Assembly: GCA_024760505.1 (NCBI GenBank)
Contig: CP058931.1
Coordinates: 1,374,001-1,438,000, forward strand
Source of the DNA: Nitrospira sp.
Lineage (GTDB): Bacteria; Nitrospirota; Nitrospiria; Nitrospirales; UBA8639
Length of the DNA stretch: 64,000 nucleotides
Direction: 5' to 3'
The notes beneath the pieces were generated by a model that saw only the letters and a program-made list of their open reading frames with translations, searched no databases and was not told the DNA's origin. This document shows, one piece after another, positions 43,961 through 53,550 of this stretch (position 1 is its first letter; every line of letters begins with the position of its first letter). The position numbers were made by a program, and so were the translations under genes.

Positions 43961-45670
43961 TCATGAAGGTTCCGGGAGTTCAGATTGAATTTCTGTGGGA
44001 GCGACATCGTACGGATGGGTGGATCCGCCTATATAAGCAGCGTGGCGTAGGGCATCCAACCGAAGAGGGTATCGATGCTCAGGTGGGACCTGATCGAGTA
44101 CCCCGAGTCCTTTGAGAACTCGAGCGACTCCCGGACGCATACCCACGAAAAAGACATGCTGCTGATGAGTTTTCACCATCACCAGCATGTCTTCGATGGC
44201 TAACGCAGCGGTTCCGTCGATGGAAGGTACCGATGTGAGATCGAGAACCACGCTGGAAAAGGTATTAAAACTTTTCACCGATTCTAACCGACGAACCATG
44301 TCTTTAGCCGATCCGAAGCTCATCGGCCCATTCACATGAATCATGATAATGCGCTCACGGTTTCGGTTTAGGATGCGTTGTTCCTCTTTCGACAGCGGTG
44401 TTTCTTTCGAGTCACCCGTGATCACACTGAGATTTTCAAGTTCCAGATCGGCCATTCGCTTCACGAACATCACGCTGGCCAGTACCACGCCAATGCCCAC
44501 GGCCGTGATGAGGTCGACCAACACCGTGACCAACAGGACTACGATCATCACCAGAACCTCGGTTCGTGGAGCTTGCACCATATGTTTCAGAAAGCGCCAA
44601 TCGATAATATCGAATCCGACCTTGATAAGCAGACCGGCGAGGACCGCAAGTGGAATTTTTTCGGCTAGAGGTCCTAGGCCAAGCAGGGTGCCTAGAAGGA
44701 CGACCGCCATAAACATGCCAGAGAGAGGTGTGCGGCCTCCGGTTCGAATGTTTGCCACGGATCGCATGGTGGCCCCGGCTCCAGGAAGGCCTCCGAAAAA
44801 CCCCGAAGCCATATTGCCAATGCCCTGGCCGATCAATTCCCGGTTGGAGTCATGTTGGGTTCGTGTCATGTTGTCACACACGAGAGATGTCAGCAGGCTA
44901 TCAATTGTTCCCAATAAGGCCAGGACGAGGGCTTCTTCAACCATCATGATGAGAGTATTCGTATGCATGGTCGGCCAAATCGGTGTGGGAAATCCTGTAG
45001 GAATGTCTCCGATAACCGGAAGGGTTGGAAAGAACATCTCAGCGACCATCGTTCCAACGATGAGAGCCAATAACACCGGGGGAAGGCGTTTGCCGATGGA
45101 GGGGGGAGTGAGATAGACAATGGCCAATGTGAGAGACCCCACCAACATGGCGGGGAGGGAAAACGATGCGAGGTACTCAGGCATGGCCATGAGGTTGGCC
45201 ACAACTTTAGACTTCGCTTCCAAGCCGAGAAAGGGGGCAACCTGAAGAATGAGAATAATTCCTCCGATTCCGCTCATGAATCCTGAAATGACCGGATAGG
45301 GGACCAAGGTGATATACCGACCAAACCCCATCAGTCCAAATAAGACTTGGAAGACCCCGCCGAGGATGACAGCGGTAAATGCCAATGCCGGTTCATCGGC
45401 AAAGTTCAAGATGATGCCGGCCATCACCACGGTCATCGGACCGGTTGGTCCTGAGGCCTGTGCAGGGGTCCCGCCGAAGAGGGCTGCGAAAAACCCCACA
45501 AAAATAGCTCCATACAGACCGGCAATGGCCCCGAGTCCGGATGTCACTCCGAAGGCCAAGGCTAACGGTAAGGCCACTACCGCTGCCACTAATCCACCAT
45601 ACAGGTCTCCCCGTATGTTATTGAAATGAAGGCCATGAACCCATGAAAGCACTGGAAAGGTAGCAGCCAT
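43961..45670 (-). CDS. SulP-family anion permease with STAS domain (SulP-3)
   Basis: 569 aa. Membrane core and STAS domain match SulP-1 nearly throughout (VHGLHFNNIRGDLYGGLVAA, GGTPAQASGPTGPMTVVMAG, SLLTSLVCDNMTRTQHDSNR, VNGPMSFGSAKDMVRRLESV), so the two are recent paralogues. The STAS phospho-site region reads VVLDLTSVPSIDGTAAL. GGAGG precedes the ATG within about 12 bases. It lies between a GAF sensor gene and nhaB on the same strand. Substrate unproven; bicarbonate favoured by context, sulfate possible. Confidence 0.92.
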   Translation of the reverse strand: MAATFPVLSWVHGLHFNNIRGDLYGGLVAAVVALPLALAFGVTSGLGAIAGLYGAIFVGFFAALFGGTPAQASGPTGPMTVVMAGIILNFADEPALAFTAVILGGVFQVLFGLMGFGRYITLVPYPVISGFMSGIGGIILILQVAPFLGLEAKSKVVANLMAMPEYLASFSLPAMLVGSLTLAIVYLTPPSIGKRLPPVLLALIVGTMVAEMFFPTLPVIGDIPTGFPTPIWPTMHTNTLIMMVEEALVLALLGTIDSLLTSLVCDNMTRTQHDSNRELIGQGIGNMASGFFGGLPGAGATMRSVANIRTGGRTPLSGMFMAVVLLGTLLGLGPLAEKIPLAVLAGLLIKVGFDIIDWRFLKHMVQAPRTEVLVMIVVLLVTVLVDLITAVGIGVVLASVMFVKRMADLELENLSVITGDSKETPLSKEEQRILNRNRERIIMIHVNGPMSFGSAKDMVRRLESVKSFNTFSSVVLDLTSVPSIDGTAALAIEDMLVMVKTHQQHVFFVGMRPGVARVLKGLGVLDQVPPEHRYPLRLDALRHAAYIGGSTHPYDVAPTEIQSELPEPS

Positions 45671-45793
45671 TTTTTAGGAGGGAGGCGGTAGAGTCGGATG
45701 ATAGGTGACCAATGCTGCCAGGAAAAGATACCCCACGTGCATGTCGTTGGTTACCAATCAATCAGGCCGAAAATTAATTTACGAGACCATCGA

Positions 45794-47515
45794 TTATCCA
45801 TTAAGACTTTGCTTGGCGGTCCGCTGGATGAATTGGCCAATTTGAAGGCCAATGGAGGCAAACATTGCCAACAGTTCTTTGTCGGGCTTTTGAATATCCC
45901 TGTGGAAAAATTCAATGACACCAACAATTTCGGTCCCCGATTTCACAGGGAAGGCGAATCCGGAATGGAGACCTTCTCGTGCGGCAGCAGCCGCGCGCGG
46001 GAAATTCGGGTCGGATACCACATCGGTAATCCATGACGGTTTGCCGCTTTTCCAGACCCGACCGGGTAATCCCACTCCTCGTGCAAACGTGATCGATTGG
46101 GATTCCTGCCGAAAGGCATCCAGGTTTAAGTGAGGGGAATGCCAGACATTGAGGCAACGCAAGATCTGTTGTGAGGTATCCAGTGTCCAAATAGCTCCGA
46201 GATCCCATCCTAAATTGTCACCAATGGCTTCCAGGATAAGGGAAGCCGCCTGAGTCATTCCAGCAGATTCCGCGAGAACATTGGTTAAACTGTGATGCGT
46301 GGCCAGTCGACGTTCCTTATGCTCCCGTTCGATATACTGGCCAATTTGAAAACCGATATTCGAAAGCCGTTGAAGCAACATATCATCCGCTTCCTCCGGG
46401 TATGGGGAGAAAAATTCGAGAACCGCTCTCGTATTCTCAGCCAGGCAAATGGGAATCGCGAATCCGGCATGAAGTCCCACTTCCAAGGCCGTCTGGCTTC
46501 TTGGATCTTTGGGGTAGTCGGCAAGGTCCTTGATCCAGAGAGGGGTTCGAGTGGCCCACACCTGACCGGCCAGCCCTACAGCAGGCGTGAGTGCCCAACC
46601 GGAGTGTGCTGATGACATGGCTTGAGCTTGAGGAGAGTCGGATGGCCAAATGAGGGTCGCTCCCAGGGCCTGTCGTTGATAGTCCATTCGCCAGAGGATG
46701 CCCACCTTCCATTCCAGTGTGTGGCAAATGGCTTTGAGAATTTGAGGATATGTCTCTGAAATGCTAGATGCGGTGGTCAGGATGTCTGCGATGACATCGT
46801 GCAAGGCCAGGCGTCGCTCCGCACGTTTACGATCAGTAATATCAATGCCAAACCCAATGAGGCCCGGTTGGTCGCCTTCCAATTTGCACAGACAATTTAA
46901 AAACCACCAGGGCTTCCCCTGCAGAATTCCATTGCTCTCGTAAAACACCGAATTGGCCAGAGTGCCTTCCTTGACCTGGTTTTTTACCTGATCGGGTGGT
47001 TCCAAGGGAATACGGCCAATGGCGGTCAGTTCCTTTAACCCGAAACGCGCCAGCCCGCGACCGAAGGAATCATGCATGACCCCTTTTTGATCGATTCGAA
47101 ATGCCACGGCCGGCATATTCGACAATATGCCGGTCAGCATGGAACTCTGGTCACGAGTCGCCTCGTCAGACTCTCTCACCTGCATAGCCAACAGGGCGGT
47201 CGACCAAATCGCAAATAAAGCAATTGACCGATTTGTCATACCTATCCATGGTTCAGCCCCCGAAGGCGAAAAATAAAACCCGATGATGGTTAAAAAGGTA
47301 CAGAGTCCTGCCAGACGCAACGGATCGTTTTTATCCGGAGACCGGAGGGCAATCAGCACGCTAGCGACATAAGGAACCGCTTCGGCAACTCCCATAGGAA
47401 GGAAGAGGTCCACGACAAAGACCACTGTGGCCACAAGCAAGGCTAGAGCTAAAATCTGCCCCCTATTTTTTTGAGGGCGTTCAACCGAGTTTTGAAGGGA
47501 CAGCGGACTTGGCAT
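45794..47515 (-). CDS. Membrane PAS-GAF-GAF sensor protein lacking an output domain
   Basis: 573 aa. Three to four helices at residues 20-110, then a PAS domain (SMLTGILSNMPAVAFRIDQ ... GFGIDITDRKRAERR), and two GAF domains (about 235-395 and 400-565) with closely similar C-terminal patterns (GLHAGFAIPICLAENTRAVLEF and GLHSGFAFPVKSGTEIVGVIEF). No kinase, cyclase, phosphodiesterase or DNA-binding domain follows. It lies 123 bases upstream of SulP-3 on the same strand, so it may act on the transporter or pass a signal by protein contact. Ligand unknown. Confidence 0.85.
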   Translation of the reverse strand: MPSPLSLQNSVERPQKNRGQILALALLVATVVFVVDLFLPMGVAEAVPYVASVLIALRSPDKNDPLRLAGLCTFLTIIGFYFSPSGAEPWIGMTNRSIALFAIWSTALLAMQVRESDEATRDQSSMLTGILSNMPAVAFRIDQKGVMHDSFGRGLARFGLKELTAIGRIPLEPPDQVKNQVKEGTLANSVFYESNGILQGKPWWFLNCLCKLEGDQPGLIGFGIDITDRKRAERRLALHDVIADILTTASSISETYPQILKAICHTLEWKVGILWRMDYQRQALGATLIWPSDSPQAQAMSSAHSGWALTPAVGLAGQVWATRTPLWIKDLADYPKDPRSQTALEVGLHAGFAIPICLAENTRAVLEFFSPYPEEADDMLLQRLSNIGFQIGQYIEREHKERRLATHHSLTNVLAESAGMTQAASLILEAIGDNLGWDLGAIWTLDTSQQILRCLNVWHSPHLNLDAFRQESQSITFARGVGLPGRVWKSGKPSWITDVVSDPNFPRAAAAAREGLHSGFAFPVKSGTEIVGVIEFFHRDIQKPDKELLAMFASIGLQIGQFIQRTAKQSLNG

Positions 47516-47523
47516 GGGGTCAT

Positions 47524-47709
47524 ATGAGAATACATGAAAACGGGGAATACGATATAAATATTCCCCTAGGATTTAGTCACAATCTTTGGGTACCACGATA
47601 CGAAATGCACGCCAATGAGTGCAAGTGGAATCAGCGGAAATTGATGGCCGATGCCGTCAGTCGGGAGTGCAGATTTTTAGACGAAGACAGGCTGTGGCCT
47701 GAAGAATAG
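47524..47709 (+). CDS. Doubtful small ORF
   Basis: 61 aa, MRIHENGEYDINIPLGFSHN onward, no family. GGGG lies 4 bases before this ATG. Divergent from the GAF sensor gene with only a few bases between starts. The only support is that a terminator-like hairpin with T-run follows on the same strand at 47745. It could equally be a leader transcript. Confidence 0.25.
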   Translation: MRIHENGEYDINIPLGFSHNLWVPRYEMHANECKWNQRKLMADAVSRECRFLDEDRLWPEE

Positions 47710-47744
47710 TTGTATGGGAACGGGCAAGGGCTGGAAGTGCCTCC

Positions 47745-47764
47745 AAAGGCTCGACGGCCTTTTT
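47745..47764 (+). terminator. Short Rho-independent terminator
   Basis: AAAGGC, loop TCGACG, GCCTTT running into five T in total. Oriented to end plus-strand transcription from the 47.5-47.7 kb region, before the hypothetical gene at 47813. Confidence 0.5.
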
Positions 47765-47812
47765 CCTCTTATGCGAAGATGACAATCGGAGGTATGATAG
47801 GCCCTTACGCGT

Positions 47813-48181
47813 ATGAGTTCTGCATCTCCTCACGTCCATATCTTTCACGTTGCCGGGCTGGATGACCGTGACCGTGGGTTTAATCGGCAAATCCATGTCA
47901 TTCCCCATGAAGGAGGATTCCAGGCCAGGCTCCGCTATGAATCGCTTCAAATAGATGTCGATCCCGTTCCTACGGAAGACCAGGTCCTGAACGGTCTCAT
48001 TCACATGTTGCATGAGAGGGGCTATCGGCAATTACGAACCCAACGCATCTTTATTGGTGAGCAGTATCTTGGGAATCAGGAGCTGTGGGTGGAGTATCCT
48101 GATCCCGAGGCTCCTCTTGAAACGAGGAAAACATGGGTGGCCTGGATCCGTCAGATCGTTGGGCGGTCCTTTCGCTTATAG
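47813..48181 (+). CDS. Hypothetical cytoplasmic protein
   Basis: 122 aa, ATG at 47813. A small alpha/beta-looking protein with HVIPHEGGFQARLRYESLQI, a helical QVLNGLIHMLHERGYRQLRT and a tail rich in Trp (TWVAWIRQIVGRSFRL). No signal peptide or membrane segment. I do not recognise the family; its composition and codon regularity suggest a real gene. Convergent with the HD-GYP gene. Confidence 0.55.
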   Translation: MSSASPHVHIFHVAGLDDRDRGFNRQIHVIPHEGGFQARLRYESLQIDVDPVPTEDQVLNGLIHMLHERGYRQLRTQRIFIGEQYLGNQELWVEYPDPEAPLETRKTWVAWIRQIVGRSFRL

Positions 48182-48250
48182 ATTTCCACGTAGCACAAGA
48201 TAAAAGGTGAGTTCGTGAGAATGTTCTAGCGAGGCGTTCTGGGGAAGGGA

Positions 48251-49630
48251 TTATGTGGATCCAGCTAGAGTTCGAAGACCTCCGACTCCGGATTCTGGGG
48301 AAGAGGCAGAGGGAAAGTAGCTGATGATTCGACGAGGATTGAGGCATTCCCTGATTTTGGCAGAAAGGTCAACGGGTCGAATGGCACTGACAATAGAGAG
48401 TGACTCATCCTCTTCAGACAGGTTCAAAATAATCGGTTCATCCGAAGAGGTATGTTCATCATAAACGAGGATGACCGGCCTGAGCCGGTTCGCGAGATTT
48501 ACGCTGGTGACGATTCCAATCTTCTGATTACTCAAGTTAACCAGTGAGCCTGGAGGGTAGACACCTAACTGACTGATTAACGAAACGACCGCGTCATGCC
48601 ATAGTGTGTGCCGGCATTTGACGTATAAGTAGGATAGGGCCTCTGAGGGAATGAAAGATTTGGCTGGATCCGGGTGATGGCACAATTCATCGTACTCATC
48701 CACCACCATGACAATTTTGGCGAACTGGCTGATTTGATCGTCTTTTTTCCCTGATGGGAATCCTGACCCGTTGAGGCGTTCATGGTGCTGGCGAATCACG
48801 TCAATTGCTTCATAAGGGAAATTAGGTAATTTCTCGGCCAACTCCACCCCGTATTTCGGATGCGTACTCAAAAAGTTTTTCCGTTCGGAAGCAGACATCG
48901 ATCCTTTTCGTAATAAATGCTCTGCCGGAAACTTGAGTTCGCCAATGTCATGGAACAGAGCTCCCAGAGCCAGTTTTTCAGCGTCTTCACGCGATAATCC
49001 TACATCCTGCCCGACCATGAGAGATAATGAACAGACATTGAGAGCATGCAGAAAAAATTCCTCATTCGGTTCGTTGGAACCGATGAGGTTCAGCAGTGCT
49101 CTCGAGTTGTCAGCGATATCGAGAATCTCATAAAGCTCTCCGACAATTTTCTGGGCCGTCCGGAGACCTCGAGGTCTACCAGTGATCACGTCCTGCATGA
49201 CCTGTTTGGCTTCTTGCACCACCTCCTGATATTGACCACCAACTGCTTGCAAATGTTCCTGGTAGACCTGGAAGGCTTGGTGTTGGGCGACTTTTCGTTG
49301 TATAGGATCTTTCGGAGTTGCTTCCTCCTCTGAGGAATCGTGTGGGGTGATGATCTCAGGTTCGTGTGAAGGTTCTTGGTCCTGTTCTACGGGGCTTTTA
49401 ACCCCCTTCCGGTCAGGTGCCTTGGTGTGGTCGGAAGGAATCCCTTCCGGTTCTGAACGATCTGGATCGAAATACAACTTGACCTTCGTGAGTCCACGAA
49501 GTGTTTCGAGGTCTTTCACCGATTCGATTTTGAATGAATTGGTTGGGAACGGATGGCTGAACCAGGATCCCTCAATCTTGATGTACAATCCTAGTCGCAG
49601 AGCGGTTGCATGAAGTGGAACGAAGGACAT
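48251..49630 (-). CDS. HD-GYP-family c-di-GMP phosphodiesterase with N-terminal DUF3391-like domain
   Basis: 459 aa. N-terminal domain (LRLGLYIKIEGSWFSHPF ... LRGLTKVKLYFDPD) matches DUF3391, common in HD-GYP proteins; a charged linker follows (about 65-110). The HD domain keeps LHALNVCSLS, ALFHDIGELKFP and IRQHHERLNGSGFPSG, where the GYP tripeptide is GFP and the usual HDIGK reads HDIGE. Metal ligands look intact, so hydrolysis of c-di-GMP is plausible. Located beside a second HD-GYP gene and the MSHA pilus operon, a process often controlled by c-di-GMP. Confidence 0.88.
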   Translation of the reverse strand: MSFVPLHATALRLGLYIKIEGSWFSHPFPTNSFKIESVKDLETLRGLTKVKLYFDPDRSEPEGIPSDHTKAPDRKGVKSPVEQDQEPSHEPEIITPHDSSEEEATPKDPIQRKVAQHQAFQVYQEHLQAVGGQYQEVVQEAKQVMQDVITGRPRGLRTAQKIVGELYEILDIADNSRALLNLIGSNEPNEEFFLHALNVCSLSLMVGQDVGLSREDAEKLALGALFHDIGELKFPAEHLLRKGSMSASERKNFLSTHPKYGVELAEKLPNFPYEAIDVIRQHHERLNGSGFPSGKKDDQISQFAKIVMVVDEYDELCHHPDPAKSFIPSEALSYLYVKCRHTLWHDAVVSLISQLGVYPPGSLVNLSNQKIGIVTSVNLANRLRPVILVYDEHTSSDEPIILNLSEEDESLSIVSAIRPVDLSAKIRECLNPRRIISYFPSASSPESGVGGLRTLAGST

Positions 49631-50136
49631 GTTAACTCTCGATTTTAGTCATACGTCATGATCGGGTTTGTCTGACAATTGAAACCTATGGTTGTGTGTG
49701 GTCATGGGGCGAAGAACATGCAGATTATCTGCCCCGTTGTGGGCTGTATTTCTACATCAGTGTTGCTACTGACTTTGTCGGAAGGGAGGAATGTAAAATT
49801 AAGGGGAAGTCCGGGAAAAGAGTGACAAAGAAATGAGAATGGAGTGCCATGGGCCATGAGGGACGTTGAGGAAGAGCATTTATCCCGCGTTATCCCAAGG
49901 GGTCATTACATCCACACACCAATCAGACTCGTGGGGAATTCGCCTGGAGCCAGAGGATTTGGGAAAGAGGATCAGATCCTTTTGATCACCCTGGTCTATT
50001 TGGATACGCAATGAGTGAAACGCTCTCTGAACGTCAAATGCCGGGGAGAAAATCAAGCGTACTGACCTAAAAGGAACAAGTGGGTGAATGAGAGAGGAAA
50101 CGGGTCTATGGAGCGCTAATGGTGGGAGCGAATTGC
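49631..50136. other. Intergenic region, no supported gene
   Basis: 506 bases between the two HD-GYP genes. No frame with a ribosome site, no clear hairpin with T-run. Presumably contains the promoter for the 48251-49630 gene. Confidence 0.4.
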
Positions 50137-51240
50137 TTAGGCGTGGTAATTGGACTCCAGGAGGTCGAATTTGGGAATCTCTCTATCCGTGTGGGTTTGC
50201 TGGATGTCGGTCATTACAGGCAGGAGTTCATGAAACAAGTCTACCAGATGGGGATCGAACTGTTTTCCCGCCAGGGAGTGCATTTCCTTGAGAGTTTTAT
50301 CCAGGGGCCAGGGGTCTTTATAGCACCGTTTGGATGAGAGCGCATCAAAGACATCGGCGATGGCACAAATTCGGCCGACTAACGGAATATCCATTCCGGC
50401 CAGGCGATTGGGATAGCCTGAGCCATCCCATTTTTCGTGGTGAGTAAGGGCGATCATTTCTCCCATTTGTAGGACGGGAGAGTGGCTGTTGGAGAGGAGT
50501 TGGGCGCCGATGACCGTATGTTGTTTCATGATTTCAAATTCTTCGGGATCTAATTTTCCGGGTTTCAAGAGGATACGGTCCGGAATCCCCAATTTCCCGA
50601 CGTCATGCATGGGGGTCGCGTGAAAGAGCACATCGCACTCTTCTTCTGTCATACCTGCGGCGCGTCCTAAGACCACGGCAAAGTGAGCCATTCGGATGAT
50701 ATGCGCCCCGGTTTCATTGTCGCGATGTTCGGCTGCACGGGCAAGGCGGTGGACAACGTCGAGTTGGGTCTCTCTGAGTTCCTGTGTACGGATCCGGACG
50801 GTTTCCTCCAGGGAAGCCTTTTGCTGGGACACTGTCTTGTTCAGTAGGCTGGCTTCCAATAAATTACGGATTCGCATTAACACTTCCACCTTGTCGAATG
50901 GTTTATGTAGGAAGTCTTTGGCGCCAGATTCTAATGCGCGGAGGCGGGTCTCCCGGTCGTCTTCGGACGTGAGCACCAAAATCGGGAGAAACGCGTGTTG
51001 GTGAATGATTTTGAGTTGTCCCATCACCTGAAAGCCGTTGAGTTCAGGCATGCGGATATCAAGACAAATCAGATCTGGATCCAGCTTTTTAAACAGAGGC
51101 AATACCTGAGTGGGATCTTGGGTGGAATGGATTTGGTTGTACCCGGCGTTTTGTAAAATGCTCTCCAGGAGCATGATATTGGTCATTTGATCATCAACGA
51201 TCAATATGCAGGCGTTTTGGCATTGCTGTTGGGAAATCAT
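50137..51240 (-). CDS. Response regulator with HD-GYP output (RpfG-like c-di-GMP phosphodiesterase)
   Basis: 367 aa. Receiver domain residues 1-125 (ILIVDDQMTN, DLICLDIRMPELNG, VLTSEDDRETRLRAL, DFLHKPFD), a helical linker and an HD-GYP domain (about 160-335) with canonical motifs HRDNETGAHIIRMAHF, PMHDVGKLGIPD, HHEKWDGSGYPNRLAG. All expected catalytic residues are present. Its ATG overlaps the stop of the upstream broken HPt gene in an ATGA, implying it was once made from a shared message with a phosphorelay protein. Likely lowers c-di-GMP in response to phosphorylation. Confidence 0.93.
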   Translation of the reverse strand: MISQQQCQNACILIVDDQMTNIMLLESILQNAGYNQIHSTQDPTQVLPLFKKLDPDLICLDIRMPELNGFQVMGQLKIIHQHAFLPILVLTSEDDRETRLRALESGAKDFLHKPFDKVEVLMRIRNLLEASLLNKTVSQQKASLEETVRIRTQELRETQLDVVHRLARAAEHRDNETGAHIIRMAHFAVVLGRAAGMTEEECDVLFHATPMHDVGKLGIPDRILLKPGKLDPEEFEIMKQHTVIGAQLLSNSHSPVLQMGEMIALTHHEKWDGSGYPNRLAGMDIPLVGRICAIADVFDALSSKRCYKDPWPLDKTLKEMHSLAGKQFDPHLVDLFHELLPVMTDIQQTHTDREIPKFDLLESNYHA

Positions 51241-51900
51241 TGAAGTCCGTCTGACATCAAGGGATCAACGTATTCATCGAGCATGAGGTCGGGTTGACGG
51301 CTGCCAACCATAAGATTGGGTAGTCGTTGCATCCATTCCTGTGCGGTTCTTCCCCCCCGGGGATGGTATTTATCATTGTTTATGTCGGTCAAAACAAGTG
51401 AAACTTGAAGTAACGTGCTTTTTGACTTGGGAAAAAGCCGGGAGCAGGGATGAATGGTTTGGAGGAAGAGCCTTGCGGATGGCCTCTTTTTGTACCGCCA
51501 ATTGTGCTAATGCCTCGGCGCCCATGTTGCGGGATATCCCCTTGAGTCCGTGGGCGGCCTCATGCAATTGGGTCAGGTTGTGGGTGTCCATCGCCTGCTC
51601 GATTTGGGTGACGCATTGGAGGGCATCCTCGACGAATTTCTGAATAAAAACGCCCGGCCTCCAATTTCTTCGAGTTCCTTTAAGGTTTGGATGTCGATTG
51701 CCGGGCGATTCGCGGATGGGTCAGGAGAAGGGAGGGGGCACGCGCGTCGGAAGCCTATAAGGGTTAATGGCGACATTGATGCGGTTTTTGGCTCGGCCCA
51801 TAACGGTTTCCAAACAAGGAAATCCCGCCTGCATCAGTAGAGCCATGATGGTACAGGTTAGCATCCAGGGTTACAGTTGATACGTTGGTGTCAGTGGCAG
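51237..51900 (-). pseudogene. Remnant of an HPt phosphotransfer protein/hybrid kinase tail, frameshifted
   Basis: Pieces in different minus-strand frames form one HPt domain: PAIDIQTLKELEEIGG (frame of 51573-51776), then GVFIQKFVEDALQCVTQIEQ, with LHEAAHGLKGISRNMG containing the H-x-L-K-G phospho-His site, then a shift in an A-run near 51420 into LLQVSLVLTDINNDKYHP, ending in TGA at 51237 that overlaps the next gene. Shifts lie near 51655 (GC-run) and 51420. Upstream to about 51900 the text resembles the end of a receiver domain, too decayed to delimit. Either a pseudogene or a gene with assembly errors in homopolymers. Confidence 0.65.
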
Positions 51901-52112
51901 CGGATATTCTCTGCGTGGGATCTTCAGCTATGGAGACTCATTGCAGGATGTGGCCGAGGAGGTTGGAAGGACATCCTGATAAGGTAATAGCCTCGGTTCA
52001 CAAAGAATACGATTGATGACTGTTTAAAACGAGGATACGCGCAGAGTGCCCGTTGAGGCGCCGGTCCCGTCACTCGCTCTCAATGATGAAGACCTTGTCC
52101 AAGGGGCGGTCA

Positions 52113-53522
52113 TTATCGTACTCCCCGAAGGCGTAAAGGAGTGTCTGATGTCGAGTCCTGGGCCTTGGTCACGGACGTCAAGCGGGCAAACAGTTTTTTT
52201 CTGATAGCAAAGAACTCCGGCTGGTCTTCGGTTAATTGTAAAAATTTACCAAAATATTGATTCGCTAACCGGTTATTTCCCATTCGCTCATAGGCATAGC
52301 CCATATTCAAATGGATATGGGGTAAATCCGGTTGGAGTGCCTCGGCTTGCCGAAGTTCATGCACCGCAAGTTGGAAACTCCCTTGTTGCTGGGCCACCAG
52401 AGCTCGTTGGATCCACAATTGTGGAACTTTGTCGTTGCGTGCGAGGCCGCTCAAAAAATACTGATCGGCCTGGTCAAGCTGGCCTGCCCCCAAGTATGCC
52501 GTTCCCATCCAAAACCATGGTTCCCAGGTGACGGGGGGATCACGGAAGAGGGGTGAGAGCATGGCCTGTGCCTCTTTGTATTCACCGTTTTGAATAAGTT
52601 CTCGGGCGCGATGGAGCCAGTTGGCTGGAGTTGGTTGAGGTGGACCTGTGTTTTGAGCGTTCACCTGAAATCCCTCGTTTTTCAGAGTCAGGGCTGTCGG
52701 GTTGACAGGGACAGAAGGCTCGTCAATCACAAGAGTCGTGGTGGTTGTGAGCTCATCCAGATTGATTTTCTCTTCCTCTAAATCGGCTTCTAACGGGGTG
52801 GTTGTGCCTGTCTCATTGACGGATGCGGCTTCGTCAAGGTTCGAATCAGGCTGTTGGGAAAGGATTGTAGCTGGAGGACTGCTTGCGACTTTCTTCGGAT
52901 CAGTGCTCGGGTGGTTCGGTGCTACGTCTGTTGTTTTGTGTCGCGTTGAAAGGGATGTGCCTGTGGTTTTCTGTTGAGGGTCTTCGGATGTGGAGGTTTT
53001 TACTGGTGTTGCAGGTGCGGGGGAGGCCGGAGCTTTTCCCACGGGTGTTGTGGGGAGGGCAGGTTCGACCTTCAATGAAGAGGATGACTCCATTGAAGCA
53101 TCCTCTTGGGGTGCGGTCGATTCCTCGTCGGGTTCCTGGGCAGCAGATACTGGAAGGCTCTCAACTGGGTCAGGAGTTGGAATCTGCGTGCCTTCAAAAG
53201 AAACCGAATCAGCAGGTGGAGTCTCCGAAAGTGGAGGGGAGTGTAAAAGAGCCACACGCTGTCTGGGCAAAGAAGAGGCTTCCGTTGGCATTCCAAAGTC
53301 CAGATGTAAGCCGATCCAGTAGGCACCCATGCCTAGACTGCTCAATCCGATTGCCATGCCGATCCCGATCAACCAAAACTTTAATGGAGAGGGCCGGCGG
53401 TGCCACCCCGGTTCTCTTCTCACTCTACCTGGAAGGACAAGGGGTGCCTGCTGGGTCGTCTCAGTCCCTTCACTTTTGGTCTGGGTCTGAAGTCGCTGGA
53501 GGGTGTCTGCGATGATACTCAT
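52113..53522 (-). CDS. mshN: MshN-like TPR protein of the MSHA pilus operon
   Basis: 469 aa. MSIIADTLQRLQTQTKSEG start resembles the MshN opening; one membrane helix at residues 48-68; a long Pro/Thr/Ser-rich linker (about 80-290); then four or so TPR units (residues 295-450: LIQNGEYKEAQAMLSPLF, AYLGAGQLDQADQYFLSGL, LVAQQQGSFQLAVHELRQAE, GYAYERMGNNRLANQYFG). Last gene of the pilus operon, 28 bases after the ATPase mshM. TPR pilotin-like scaffolds help assemble the secretin or pilus machine. The linker is unusually long. Confidence 0.8.
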   Translation of the reverse strand: MSIIADTLQRLQTQTKSEGTETTQQAPLVLPGRVRREPGWHRRPSPLKFWLIGIGMAIGLSSLGMGAYWIGLHLDFGMPTEASSLPRQRVALLHSPPLSETPPADSVSFEGTQIPTPDPVESLPVSAAQEPDEESTAPQEDASMESSSSLKVEPALPTTPVGKAPASPAPATPVKTSTSEDPQQKTTGTSLSTRHKTTDVAPNHPSTDPKKVASSPPATILSQQPDSNLDEAASVNETGTTTPLEADLEEEKINLDELTTTTTLVIDEPSVPVNPTALTLKNEGFQVNAQNTGPPQPTPANWLHRARELIQNGEYKEAQAMLSPLFRDPPVTWEPWFWMGTAYLGAGQLDQADQYFLSGLARNDKVPQLWIQRALVAQQQGSFQLAVHELRQAEALQPDLPHIHLNMGYAYERMGNNRLANQYFGKFLQLTEDQPEFFAIRKKLFARLTSVTKAQDSTSDTPLRLRGVR

Positions 53523-53550
53523 GGTCTGTTGGTTTTCCGTGATCCTCTCA

